Assembly: GCA_963846565.1 (NCBI GenBank)
Contig: CAWJWL010000003.1
Span: forward strand, 186,001-250,000
DNA length: 64,000 nucleotides
Source of the DNA: WHSW01 sp963846565
Lineage (GTDB): Bacteria; Actinomycetota; Thermoleophilia; Solirubrobacterales; 70-9
Direction of reading: 5' to 3'
In this document: one piece after another, positions 25,412-33,918 of the stretch
Layout of the letters: every line of letters starts with the position of its first letter
How positions within the stretch are numbered: position 1 is the first letter of the stretch
Program-made: the position numbers and the translations under genes
The notes under the pieces: generated by a model
Database searches by the model: none
Told to the model about the DNA's origin: nothing
The model's input: the letters and a program-made list of their open reading frames with translations, nothing else

Positions 25412-26515
25412 ATGGCCGAGCGCGGCGCAAAACCGAACGTCCACCCGATCCGCGCGCGAGCGCTGAAGGCGATCTCGGCCTTCACCTCCCCCCTGCTCCC
25501 CGACGACTACCTCGAGCTGATCAACCCGCTGTGGTCGACCCGTGAGCTTCGCGGCCGCGTGGAGGAGCTCGTCCGCGAGAAGGGCGACGCGACGACGGTC
25601 CTGATCCGCCCCGGACATGCGTGGCCGGGGCACGAGCCGGGCCAGTACCTGCGAATCGGCTTCGACGTCAGCGGGGTCCGTCATTGGCGCGCCTACTCGA
25701 TCACCTCCGATCCTGGCCGGCCGGACGGGTTCATCTCGATCACGCCGAAGCTGGTCGAGGAGGGCAAGGTCTCCCCGTACGTCAACCGAGAGCTCCAGCC
25801 GGGAACGATCATCTCGCTCTCCGACGTCGAGGGCCAGTTCGTGCTCCCCGACCCGCGGCCCAGGCGGATCCTGTTCATCTCCGCCGGCAGCGGGATCACC
25901 CCGATCATGGCCATGCTCCGCTGCCTCGAACGCGAGGACAAGGTCGACGACGTCGTCCATCTGCACTCGGCGCCGACGCCCGACGACGTCATCTTCGGCG
26001 AGCGGATGCGGCAGATGGCCGAGCGCAACGGGGGCCTGCGGCTGCACGAGCAGCACACCCAGGCCGGCGACGGGCGAATCGAGCCGGGGGACCTCGATCA
26101 GCTCTGCTCCGACTGGTCCGAACGCGAGACCTTCCTCTGCGGCCCGGCCGAGCTGATCGACGACTTCAAGCCGCGCTGGGAGGAACGCGGGCTCGAGGAC
26201 CGCCTTCATCTCGAGCGCTTCCAGCCGGTGATCGGCGGCGACGGCTCCGCGTCGGGCGAGGGCGGGACGGTCAAGTTCCTCTCCTCGGACGCCGAGGGCG
26301 AGTCCGACGGCAGCCAGCCGATCCTCGTCGCCGGCGAGGAGGCCGGCCTCGAGCTGCCCTTCGGCTGCCGGATGGGGATCTGCCACACCTGCGTGGGGAA
26401 GCTCTGCTCAGGGCGCCTCCGCGACCTGCGCAGCGGTGAGGTGCACGGCGATGAGGGGACCATGGTCCGCACCTGCGTGAACGCTCCCGAAGGCCCCGTC
26501 GAAATCGATCTCTAG
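25412..26515 (+). CDS. Ferredoxin-NADP(H) oxidoreductase with C-terminal [2Fe-2S] domain
   Basis: 367 residues. FAD binding: RAYSIT (RxYS). NAD(P) binding: SAGSGITPIMAM and LCGPAELI. The C-terminal plant-type ferredoxin has CRMGICHTC plus a later Cys (RTCVNAP). This is the architecture of Mycobacterium Rv3230c, which feeds electrons from NADPH to the DesA3 stearoyl-CoA desaturase. The adjacent desaturase gene, 20 bp downstream, fits that partnership exactly. Confidence 0.93.
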   Translation: MAERGAKPNVHPIRARALKAISAFTSPLLPDDYLELINPLWSTRELRGRVEELVREKGDATTVLIRPGHAWPGHEPGQYLRIGFDVSGVRHWRAYSITSDPGRPDGFISITPKLVEEGKVSPYVNRELQPGTIISLSDVEGQFVLPDPRPRRILFISAGSGITPIMAMLRCLEREDKVDDVVHLHSAPTPDDVIFGERMRQMAERNGGLRLHEQHTQAGDGRIEPGDLDQLCSDWSERETFLCGPAELIDDFKPRWEERGLEDRLHLERFQPVIGGDGSASGEGGTVKFLSSDAEGESDGSQPILVAGEEAGLELPFGCRMGICHTCVGKLCSGRLRDLRSGEVHGDEGTMVRTCVNAPEGPVEIDL

Positions 26516-26535
26516 ACAAACGAGAAAGGAATTAC

Positions 26536-27957
26536 GTGACTACGGATACCGCTACGGATACCGCGACGGAGAACCCGCTTCATCGCCTCAGCGAGGACGA
26601 GATCGAGGCGCTCGGCAAGGAGTTCGACGCGATCCACGACGAGGTCTTCGACTCCCTCAACGAGTGGGACGCGAAATACATCAAGTCGATGATCGAGATG
26701 CACCGGCGGCTCGTGCTGCTCGCCCGCGTGGCTCTCGTTCCGTCGCGCTTCAAGCCCGCCTGGATCGTCGGTACCGGCGCTCTGGGCTCGGCGAAGATCC
26801 TCGAGAACATGGAGATCGGCCACAACGTCATGCACGGCCAGTGGGACTGGATGAACAACCCCGAGATCCACTCCTCGACGTGGGACTGGGACACCGCCTC
26901 GACGAAGGAGGCCTGGAAGCACTCCCACAACTACATCCACCACACGTACACGAACATCCGCGGCAAGGACAAGGACCTCGGCTACGAGATCATGCGGATC
27001 GACCCGCACCAGCCGTGGCACCCCGTCTACCTGCTGCAGCCCATCTACAACGTGATCCTGATGGCGTTGTTCGAGTGGGGCGTCGCCGTGCACGACATGG
27101 ACATCGAGGCGATCCGCGCCGGCGAGAAGCCGATGGAGGAGGTGCGCGAGGACCTCAAGGGGATCGCCGGCAAGGCCCGCGATCAGATCGTCAAGGACTA
27201 CATCGCCTTTCCGGCGCTCTCCGGCCTGATCATGGGCGGGATCGCCGCGGCCGGCGCAGTCGTCTCCGAACGGCGCAGCTCGAGGCCGCGGCTGAGGAAG
27301 CTGCAAACGCTCGCGCGACGGCGCCGCTCCCCGCGCGACGAGGTCCTGGCGGCGTTCGGCACCGAGTTCAAGCGCAGCTTCCGCTCGACCTTCTGGGCCG
27401 ACATCGCCGCGAACATTATGCGGAACTTCTGGTCCAACGCGATCATCTTCTGCGGCCACTTCCCCGACCAGACGTACACGTTCTCCGAGGAGGAGGTCGA
27501 GGACGAGACGAAGGGCGGCTGGTACGTCCGCCAGCTACTCGGCGCGGCGAACATCGAGGGCTCGGCGTTCTTTCACGTCTACTCCGGCAACCTCGGCTAC
27601 CAGGTCGAGCACCACCTCTATCCCGACATGCCCTCGACTCGCTACGGCGAGATCGCGCCGAAGGTGCGCGACGTCTGCAAGCGCTACGGCCTGCCCTACA
27701 ACACCGGGCCGTTCTCGAAGCAGTGGGGCTCGGTGCAGCGCACGATCTTGCGACTCGCCTTCCCCGGCGGCAAGGAGCGTCCGAAGCCCGGCCCGTACCA
27801 GGGCACCGACACCGAGACGGCCCCGGCGGTCGAGCGGGCGAAGACGAACGGCGATTCGCAGGCGGCGGGCGAGCGCGGCGACGAACGGCCGGCGGCGACG
27901 GAGAACGCTCCGGCCGAAGGACCGCGCCAGGTGCGCGCAGCGACGAACGGGAACTAA
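26536..27957 (+). CDS. Membrane fatty acyl desaturase (DesA3-like)
   Basis: 473 residues. Three histidine boxes for the diiron site: GHNVMHG (His96, His100), HSHNYIHH (residues 129-136) and QVEHH before LYPDMPS. It introduces a double bond in an acyl chain, using electrons from the upstream reductase. The hydrophobic segment after about residue 230 is followed by an unusual basic stretch (ERRSSRPRLRKLQTLARRRR) not usual for the family, possibly a local double frameshift or a cytosolic insertion. The C-terminal 55 residues are a disordered acidic tail. It starts at GTG 26536 after GAGAAAGGAATTAC. A strong hairpin terminator follows. Confidence 0.93.
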   Translation: MTTDTATDTATENPLHRLSEDEIEALGKEFDAIHDEVFDSLNEWDAKYIKSMIEMHRRLVLLARVALVPSRFKPAWIVGTGALGSAKILENMEIGHNVMHGQWDWMNNPEIHSSTWDWDTASTKEAWKHSHNYIHHTYTNIRGKDKDLGYEIMRIDPHQPWHPVYLLQPIYNVILMALFEWGVAVHDMDIEAIRAGEKPMEEVREDLKGIAGKARDQIVKDYIAFPALSGLIMGGIAAAGAVVSERRSSRPRLRKLQTLARRRRSPRDEVLAAFGTEFKRSFRSTFWADIAANIMRNFWSNAIIFCGHFPDQTYTFSEEEVEDETKGGWYVRQLLGAANIEGSAFFHVYSGNLGYQVEHHLYPDMPSTRYGEIAPKVRDVCKRYGLPYNTGPFSKQWGSVQRTILRLAFPGGKERPKPGPYQGTDTETAPAVERAKTNGDSQAAGERGDERPAATENAPAEGPRQVRAATNGN

Positions 27958-27963
27958 GAACAA

Positions 27964-27995
27964 CCTTCCCGCGCACCGGCGGGGGCGCGGGAAGG
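27964..27995 (+). terminator. Strong hairpin terminator after the desaturase
   Basis: CCTTCCCGCGC (27964-27974) pairs perfectly over 11 bp with GCGCGGGAAGG (27985-27995) across a 10-nt loop, followed by CTTCTCT. It lies 6 bp after the desaturase stop and ends the TetR-controlled operon. Confidence 0.8.
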
Positions 27996-28068
27996 CTTCT
28001 CTAACGTTTGCGCGAAGGGAATTGGGTGGGCGTAGGCGTAGCGCCCGAGTAGAGCCAGTTCCACAGGT

Positions 28069-30031
28069 ATGCCTGAGCCGATTACACGCGGCCGGCGTTA
28101 CATGCCGGGCCTCGACGGACTGCGAGCGATCGCGGTCCTCGGCGTGATCGCATACCACCTCGGGATCGGCTGGGCGCCCGGCGGACTGCTCGGAGTCGGT
28201 GTCTTCTTCACCCTGAGCGGCTACCTGATCACGGACATCCTGCTCTCCCAGCTCGCCGGGCGCGGCCACGTGCAGCTCGGCACGTTCTGGCTCGGGCGCG
28301 CCCGCCGCCTCCTCCCCGCCCTCTTCGTGATGCTGATCGTCGTCACCGCGTGGGTGACGCTCTTCGGCCCCTCCCAGTCGTCGCAGTTCCGAGAGGCGGT
28401 GGCCTCGGCGGCGCTGCTACGTCAACAACTGGCAGCAGATCTTCCAGGACGTCTCCTACTTCGCCCTGTTCGAGGCGCCCTCCCCCCTCAACCACCTCTG
28501 GTCGCTTGCGGTCGAGGAGCAGTTCTACATCGTCTGGCCGCTGGTCCTGCTGGTCGCGGTCGCGGTCGTCAAGGAGGCGCGGACGCCGAACGGCGTGCGG
28601 CCGAAGCTCGCCGCGATCACGCTCGGGCTTGCCGCTGCCTCGGCGCTCGCGATGGCGCTGATCTACAAGCCGAGCCTCGATCCCTCCCGGGTCTACTACG
28701 GGACCGACACGCGGGCGGGGGAGCTCCTGCTCGGCGCGGCGCTGGCGATGATCTGGCCGAGCCGCGAGCTCCGCCCGAATGTCTCGATCGGAGCACGCCG
28801 AGTGCTGGACGCGGTCGGGGTAGCCGGGCTCGCAGTCATCGCGCTGATGTTCTGGCGCACGACCGAGTTCTCGTCCTTCCTCTATGAGGGCGGCTTCTTC
28901 CTGCTCGCGGTCGCGACGGCGCTCGTCGTGGCCGCGCTCGCCCACCCGGCGTCGAGGCTCGGCGGCATCGTCGGATTCGCGCCGCTGCGCTGGATCGGCG
29001 TGCGCTCCTACGGGATCTACCTGTGGACCTTCCCGATCATCGTCCTGACGACCCCCGCGGGCGAGCACGGCAGCACCGACCTGGTGCGCAACCTGCTCCA
29101 GGTCGCGGCGATCTTCATCGTCGCCGCGCTCTCCTGGCGCTACGTCGAGCAGCCGATCCGCCACGGCGCGATCAGGCACACGTGGGCGCGGATCAAGCGG
29201 AACCGGCAGCGTGGCCGCTCGCTGTTGTCGCGTCCCGCGTGGGTCGTGCTCACCGCGGGGACGCTCACGCTCGCCGTCGCCGGCGCGGGGCTTGCGGGAG
29301 TGAACACGAGTGACGAGCCACAGGCGCCAACGCTCCTCGTCGAGGACGACCTCACCGTGCCGGCGCCGACCCGCGGCTCGATTCTCGCCGGGAGCGATGC
29401 GACCCCGGAGGAGGGCGAGTCGTGCAACTCGGTCATCCACATCGGCGACTCGACCTCGGAGGGCCTCGTTTCCCCCAACTACCTCCCCGACAAGAAGCAG
29501 CGGATCGATGCCCAGTACGCCCGCGTCGGCGCGGAGAACCAGCGCTTCGCGATCTTCGGGGCGATGTCGACCGTCGAGCACTTCGAGGGCCAGGAGAATG
29601 CCTACGAAGTCGCGGAGGGCTTCGTCGACCAGGGCTACGACGGCTGCTGGGTGCTCGCGCTGGGGACCAACGACACCGCGAACGTCGTCGTCGGGCCGAA
29701 CACCGACAGGCCCGAACGAATAGAGCGGATGATGTCCGTGATCGGCGAGCGGCCCGTCCTCTGGGTGACCGTCAAGTCGCTGCGCAAGCGCGGCCCGTAC
29801 GCGAACGAGTACATGGAGCTCTGGAACGAGGCGCTGCTCGAGGCCTGCGCCGACTACCCGAACATGCGCATCTTCGACTGGGCCGGACAGGTGGAGGACG
29901 ACTGGTTCATCGAGGACGGCATCCACTTCACCTCGCCCGGGTATGCGGCCCGCAGCCGGATGATCGCGAACGGGCTCGCGACGGCGTTCCCGGAGTCCGG
30001 AACGCCGCCGGCGGAGTGCCTGGTCGAGTGA
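28069..30031 (+). CDS. OafA-type acyltransferase with C-terminal SGNH domain (frame break near 28420)
   Basis: About 650 residues. The N-terminal acyltransferase-3 membrane domain opens with YMPGLDGLRAIAVLGVIAYH (catalytic His) and FFTLSGYLITD, and has NHLWSLAVEEQFYIVWPL. The C-terminal SGNH domain has IHIGDSTSEG, LALGTND and DGIHF. The reading frame changes after ASAAL; removing one C (CTG-C-TAC near 28420) gives ALYVNNWQQIFQ, a normal continuation. These enzymes move acetyl or other acyl groups onto cell-surface glycans. The TGA overlaps the GTG of the next gene (GTGA, 30028-30031). Confidence 0.88.
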
Positions 30032-31122
30032 GCCGCGCGAGCACCGCGGCGCTCGCCGCGGTGGCACTCGCCCTCGCGGCCTGCGGCGGTGCGGACACAG
30101 GCCGGCCGCCGACCACCACGGCCGAAGCGCCGACCGAGTTCGAGGTCGCGGTCGACCCGCGCGTCGAGTTGCTCTCGGTGCTCTTCCGCCTGGCGGGAGC
30201 GCAGCCCTACGGCGAGGCGAGCACCCCGTACGGGCTCGCCGCCGACGAGCACTTCTCCGGGTCCTCGGATCACCCGGCCGTGGCGGCGAGCGCCGACCTG
30301 GTCCGCACCAACGGGATCTCCTACGACGCCGTGGTCGAGCTCGCCGCCTACCTCGACGAGTCGTTCGTGCCCGCGACGCGCCTCGACCCGTTGCCGCCGG
30401 GGCTCGACCCACGCTGGGACGGGGTCGACATCGAGGCCTATCTGGCGAAGGTGCGGCGGTTTGCCGACGAGGCGGACTTCGCCGGCTTCGAGGATGCCCA
30501 GTCCGCCTATAGCGAGAAGGTCGAGGAGGCGTTCGCGAGCTTCCTCGCCGGCAAGCCGGTGATCGACTTCTTCGACGCCGCCTTCGGCCCGATCGACGAC
30601 GCCTCCTACACCGTCGTCCCTGGGCTGCTCACGGGTGGCTTCGGCTTCGGGACCACGGCCGTCCTCCCCGGCGGCACGGAGGTCGCCGACATCGCCTTCC
30701 TCGAGGCGCCTGATTCCGAGGGAGTCCCGCACCCGACGACGCGCTCGCTCGAGTTCCTCGTCCACGAGTTCGCGCACAGCTACGTCAACCCGATCTTCGA
30801 CGCGCGGACCGGCGTGATGCGGGCCTCGGCGGAGCCGCTCTTCCGCGCGGTCGAGCAGCTGATGCGCGACCAGGCCTACACGACGTACGCGATCATGGTG
30901 AACGAGTCGGTCGTCCGCGCGCTCACGGTGATCTACCTGCGAGAGCGGATCGGCGAGGCGGCGGCGGAGGCCTCGCTCGCCGAACAGGAGCGCCTGGGCT
31001 TCTTCTGGACGGGCGAGCTGGCCGCGGCGATCGAGACCGAGCTCGAGCGCGCCGGCCGGCTCGAGCCGAATGCCCTCCTCGGCCTCACTCGGGACGTCTT
31101 CCGCGCCTCGTCGCAGCGTTGA
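30028..31122 (+). CDS. Lipoprotein with metallopeptidase-like HEFAH motif (DUF4932-like)
   Basis: 364 residues. The signal ends LALAACGG, a lipobox, so it is exported and lipid-anchored. A HEFAH zinc-binding motif (residues 246-250) sits in a helix (EFLVHEFAHSYVNP), and an NESVVRALTVIY segment downstream could give the third ligand. It resembles the DUF4932 group of peptidase-like proteins; activity is unproven. It starts at GTG 30028, coupled to the acyltransferase stop, which suggests a joint role in the cell envelope. Confidence 0.75.
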   Translation: MSRASTAALAAVALALAACGGADTGRPPTTTAEAPTEFEVAVDPRVELLSVLFRLAGAQPYGEASTPYGLAADEHFSGSSDHPAVAASADLVRTNGISYDAVVELAAYLDESFVPATRLDPLPPGLDPRWDGVDIEAYLAKVRRFADEADFAGFEDAQSAYSEKVEEAFASFLAGKPVIDFFDAAFGPIDDASYTVVPGLLTGGFGFGTTAVLPGGTEVADIAFLEAPDSEGVPHPTTRSLEFLVHEFAHSYVNPIFDARTGVMRASAEPLFRAVEQLMRDQAYTTYAIMVNESVVRALTVIYLRERIGEAAAEASLAEQERLGFFWTGELAAAIETELERAGRLEPNALLGLTRDVFRASSQR

Positions 31123-31144
31123 TCGAACGCCTAGCTAACTTGAC

Positions 31145-31160
31145 TTCGACCGCAGTCGAA
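31145..31160. promoter_or_regulatory. Inverted repeat before the ABC-2 operon
   Basis: TTCGAC (31145-31150) and GTCGAA (31155-31160) form a perfect dyad with a CGCA loop. It overlaps TTGACT (31140-31145), a fair -35 with TTCAAC 17 bp downstream. It lies just upstream of the ATPase start at 31182. It could be an operator; no nearby regulator is an obvious partner. Confidence 0.35.
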
Positions 31161-31181
31161 CCTTCAACATCCTCCGTCCCC

Positions 31182-31973
31182 ATGAACACGAACCATTCCC
31201 GCCCCCCCAAAGCCCTCGACATCGAGGGTCTCGTGAAGCGATACCCGACCGGAGTCGAGGCGCTGCGCTGCGTCTCGCTGGAGATCGAGGACGGCGACTT
31301 CTTCGGCCTCCTCGGCCCCAACGGCGCCGGCAAGTCGACGTTGATCCACTGCGCCACCGGTCTGGCATCCCCGACGGCGGGAGAGATTCACGTCTTCGGC
31401 CACGACGCGATCGGCGACTACGCCGAGGCGCGCCAGGCCGTCGGCCTCGCCCCGCAGGAGCTCAACCTGGACTGGTTCTTGACGATCGAGGAGACGCTCG
31501 ACTACCACGCCGGCTACTTCGGGATGCCGAAGGCAGAACGGCGTCAGCGCACGGCCGAGCTGCTCGACATCTTCTCGCTCACCGAGAAGCGCAAGGAGCG
31601 CACGCGGACGCTCTCCGGCGGGATGAAGCGGCGGCTGATCCTCGCCCGTGCCCTCATGCACCGCCCGCGCCTCCTGATCCTGGACGAGCCCACCGCCGGC
31701 GTGGACATCGAGCTGCGGCTCGAGCTCTGGCACTACGTCCAGCGGATCAACGAGGAGGGAACGACGATCCTGCTGACGACGCACTACCTCGAGGAGGCCG
31801 ACCAGCTCTGCGACAAGATCGCCTTCATCAACGAGGGCGAGATCGTCGCCCAGGGCTCGAGTGACGACCTCGCCTCCCGCTACGGGGTCGCCAACCTCGA
31901 GGACGCCTACCTCGAGCTCGTTGGCCGCAAGGAGCTGTCGCGGTCCCACGTCCCGGTGGAGGAGCTGGCTTGA
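31182..31973 (+). CDS. ABC-2 exporter ATPase subunit
   Basis: 263 residues. Walker A LLGPNGAGKSTL, signature LSGGMKRR, Walker B LLILDEPTAGVD and the switch His in LLTTHYLEEAD are all intact. The ATG at 31182 is preferred over the frame opening at 31119, because the region between has promoter-like and dyad features. The TTG of the permease overlaps its stop. It powers a small-molecule or glycolipid exporter; substrate unknown. DrrA/NodI-type family. Confidence 0.92.
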   Translation: MNTNHSRPPKALDIEGLVKRYPTGVEALRCVSLEIEDGDFFGLLGPNGAGKSTLIHCATGLASPTAGEIHVFGHDAIGDYAEARQAVGLAPQELNLDWFLTIEETLDYHAGYFGMPKAERRQRTAELLDIFSLTEKRKERTRTLSGGMKRRLILARALMHRPRLLILDEPTAGVDIELRLELWHYVQRINEEGTTILLTTHYLEEADQLCDKIAFINEGEIVAQGSSDDLASRYGVANLEDAYLELVGRKELSRSHVPVEELA

Positions 31974-32737
31974 CCGCTGCTCAGATCCGCTTTTTCACCC
32001 TCTGGCGCCGGGAGGTCAACCGCTTCCTCAAGATCAAGAAGCAGACGATCGGCGCGCCGCTGCTCGAGACGTTCCTCTACATCTCGGTCTTCGGCGCCGC
32101 GCTCGGGTCGCGGATCGACGAGCTCCACGGGATCGACTACGTCGTCTTCGTGATCCCCGGCCTGATCATGATGGCCTGGGCGATCAACGCCTTCTCGAAC
32201 AACGCGTCGTCGATCCTCCAGCAGAAGTTTCAGGGGGCGATTCAGGACCAGCTGTCGTCGCCCGCATCGCCGCTCGAGCTCCTGCTCGCGTTCTCCCTCG
32301 GCGGCTTCATGCGCGGGCTCGCGGTTGCCGTCCTCACGTTCACCGCCGCCTCGTTCCTCGTCGACCTGCCGGTCGACCACATCCTGATCCTGATCCCGTC
32401 GCTCTTTTTGGTCGGCTTCTTCTTCGCCCAGCTCGGCGTGCTGATCGGCGTCCGCGCGGAGCAGTTCGACGACGTCGCGCTCGCGCAGACCTTCGTCCTC
32501 CAGCCGCTGATCTTCCTCGGCGGGGTCTTCTACTCGGCCTCGCTGCTTCCGGAGCCGTTTCAGACCCTGACCCACTTCAACCCCGTCTACTACATGATCA
32601 ATCTGGTCCGCTACGGCTTCCTCGACTACACCGAGGCCAACATCGCGCTTTCGCTGCTCGCGCTCACCGCGGCGACCGCGGCGCTCTTCGTCGTCAACCT
32701 TCGCCTCTTCAAGCGCGGTTACAAGCTGCGGGCCTAG
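31970..32737 (+). CDS. ABC-2 exporter permease
   Basis: 255 residues, six hydrophobic segments, with the family-typical NAFSNNASSILQQKFQGAIQDQLSSP region and FNPVYYMINLVRYGFLD. It starts at TTG 31970, overlapping the ATPase stop (TTGA), and forms the membrane half of the exporter with the preceding gene. It is DrrB/NodJ-like; cargo unknown. Confidence 0.9.
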   Translation: MTAAQIRFFTLWRREVNRFLKIKKQTIGAPLLETFLYISVFGAALGSRIDELHGIDYVVFVIPGLIMMAWAINAFSNNASSILQQKFQGAIQDQLSSPASPLELLLAFSLGGFMRGLAVAVLTFTAASFLVDLPVDHILILIPSLFLVGFFFAQLGVLIGVRAEQFDDVALAQTFVLQPLIFLGGVFYSASLLPEPFQTLTHFNPVYYMINLVRYGFLDYTEANIALSLLALTAATAALFVVNLRLFKRGYKLRA

Positions 32738-32773
32738 CCCGCCGCGACCGCTGGTCCGCAGCAGGAGATTCGA

Positions 32774-33847
32774 ATGTCGCCGATGCACGAGATCACCCTC
32801 GACCTCCCGCCGCAGGAACCGGCCGAGCTTCCGAGCGAGTTTCAGAGCGGGAGCCTTCGCAAGCGCGGACTCCAGGCGCTCGCCGCGATCGGGGTGCTGT
32901 TCGCGATCTTCCTCCTCACCCCGGGCCTCGGCGAGGTTCGGGAGGCGCTGTCCCAAGCCCAGGTCGACTGGCTCTTGCTCGCCGCGGTCTTCGAAGCGCT
33001 CTCGTTCGCTTCCTACGTGGTCATGTTCGGGCCGATCTTCTGCACCGGCCTGCCCTGGCGGCGGAGCTGGCAGATCGGCGGCTCCGAGCTCGCGATGGGG
33101 TCGCTCGTCCCGGCGAGCGGCGCCGGAGGCCTCGCGCTTGGCGCCTGGATCCTCCACCGAGGCGGCATGGACGCCACGCGGATCGCGCGTCGCTCGGTCG
33201 CGTTCTTTTTGATCAAGAGCGGCGTCAACTTCGTCGCGGTCGCCGTGGTCGGGATCGCCATGGCGCTCGGGGTCGGCCCTGACCAGCCCCTTTGGCTGAC
33301 CGCGGTCCCGGCGGCGATGGCGGTGACGGTGATCATCGCCGTCGGCCTGATCGCACGGCTCGGGCCGGGCGAGCCGGCCGATCCCGGCGACCCTGCAGCG
33401 CGCCGCGCGTTCGCGGCCGCCCGCGCGGCGATCACGACGGGCGCCGGCGAGGCGTTCCTGATCGTCCGCTCGGGCAATCCCCGGGTGCTGGGAGGATCGG
33501 TGGGCTACTGGGCATTCGACAACGCCGTGCTCTGGGCGACCTTTCACGCCTTCGGTCTCGACATCCCGCTGACGGTGATCCTGATGGGGTACCTGATCGG
33601 GCAGCTTGGCGGCCTGCTGCCCATTCCCGGCGGAGTGGGCGGCATCGACGGAGGTCTGATCGGCACCCTGATCGTCTACGGCGCTCCCGCTGCGGGGGCC
33701 GCGGCGGCGGTGCTCGCCTACCGCCTGATCCTCTTCTGGCTGCCTCTGATCGCCGGCGGGATCGCCTTCGCCGCGCTCCGCCGCGACATGCCGGGGCCCG
33801 ACGAGCTCACCGATTGCGCTCCGGCGATCGCGAGCCAGACGGCCTGA
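32774..33847 (+). CDS. UPF0104/LPG-synthase-type membrane protein
   Basis: 357 residues, about eight transmembrane helices. GQLGGLLPIPGGVGGIDGGL is the signature of the flippase part of lysylphosphatidylglycerol synthases and the UPF0104 family. No soluble transferase domain is present. A role in lipid translocation is inferred from the family. ATG 32774 follows AGGAGATTCGA. It lies 36 bp after the exporter permease on the same strand. Confidence 0.85.
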   Translation: MSPMHEITLDLPPQEPAELPSEFQSGSLRKRGLQALAAIGVLFAIFLLTPGLGEVREALSQAQVDWLLLAAVFEALSFASYVVMFGPIFCTGLPWRRSWQIGGSELAMGSLVPASGAGGLALGAWILHRGGMDATRIARRSVAFFLIKSGVNFVAVAVVGIAMALGVGPDQPLWLTAVPAAMAVTVIIAVGLIARLGPGEPADPGDPAARRAFAAARAAITTGAGEAFLIVRSGNPRVLGGSVGYWAFDNAVLWATFHAFGLDIPLTVILMGYLIGQLGGLLPIPGGVGGIDGGLIGTLIVYGAPAAGAAAAVLAYRLILFWLPLIAGGIAFAALRRDMPGPDELTDCAPAIASQTA

Positions 33848-33918
33848 CGCTTGGCAACGGACCGCGCTGTTAGAGTCGCCGCTCGAAAGCGGGGGCAACC
33901 TGAGGATTCGGGGGAATC

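Noticed and set aside
30028..31122. Confirmed zinc protease
   Set aside because: Only the HEFAH motif is visible; the third ligand and activity cannot be established from the sequence alone.
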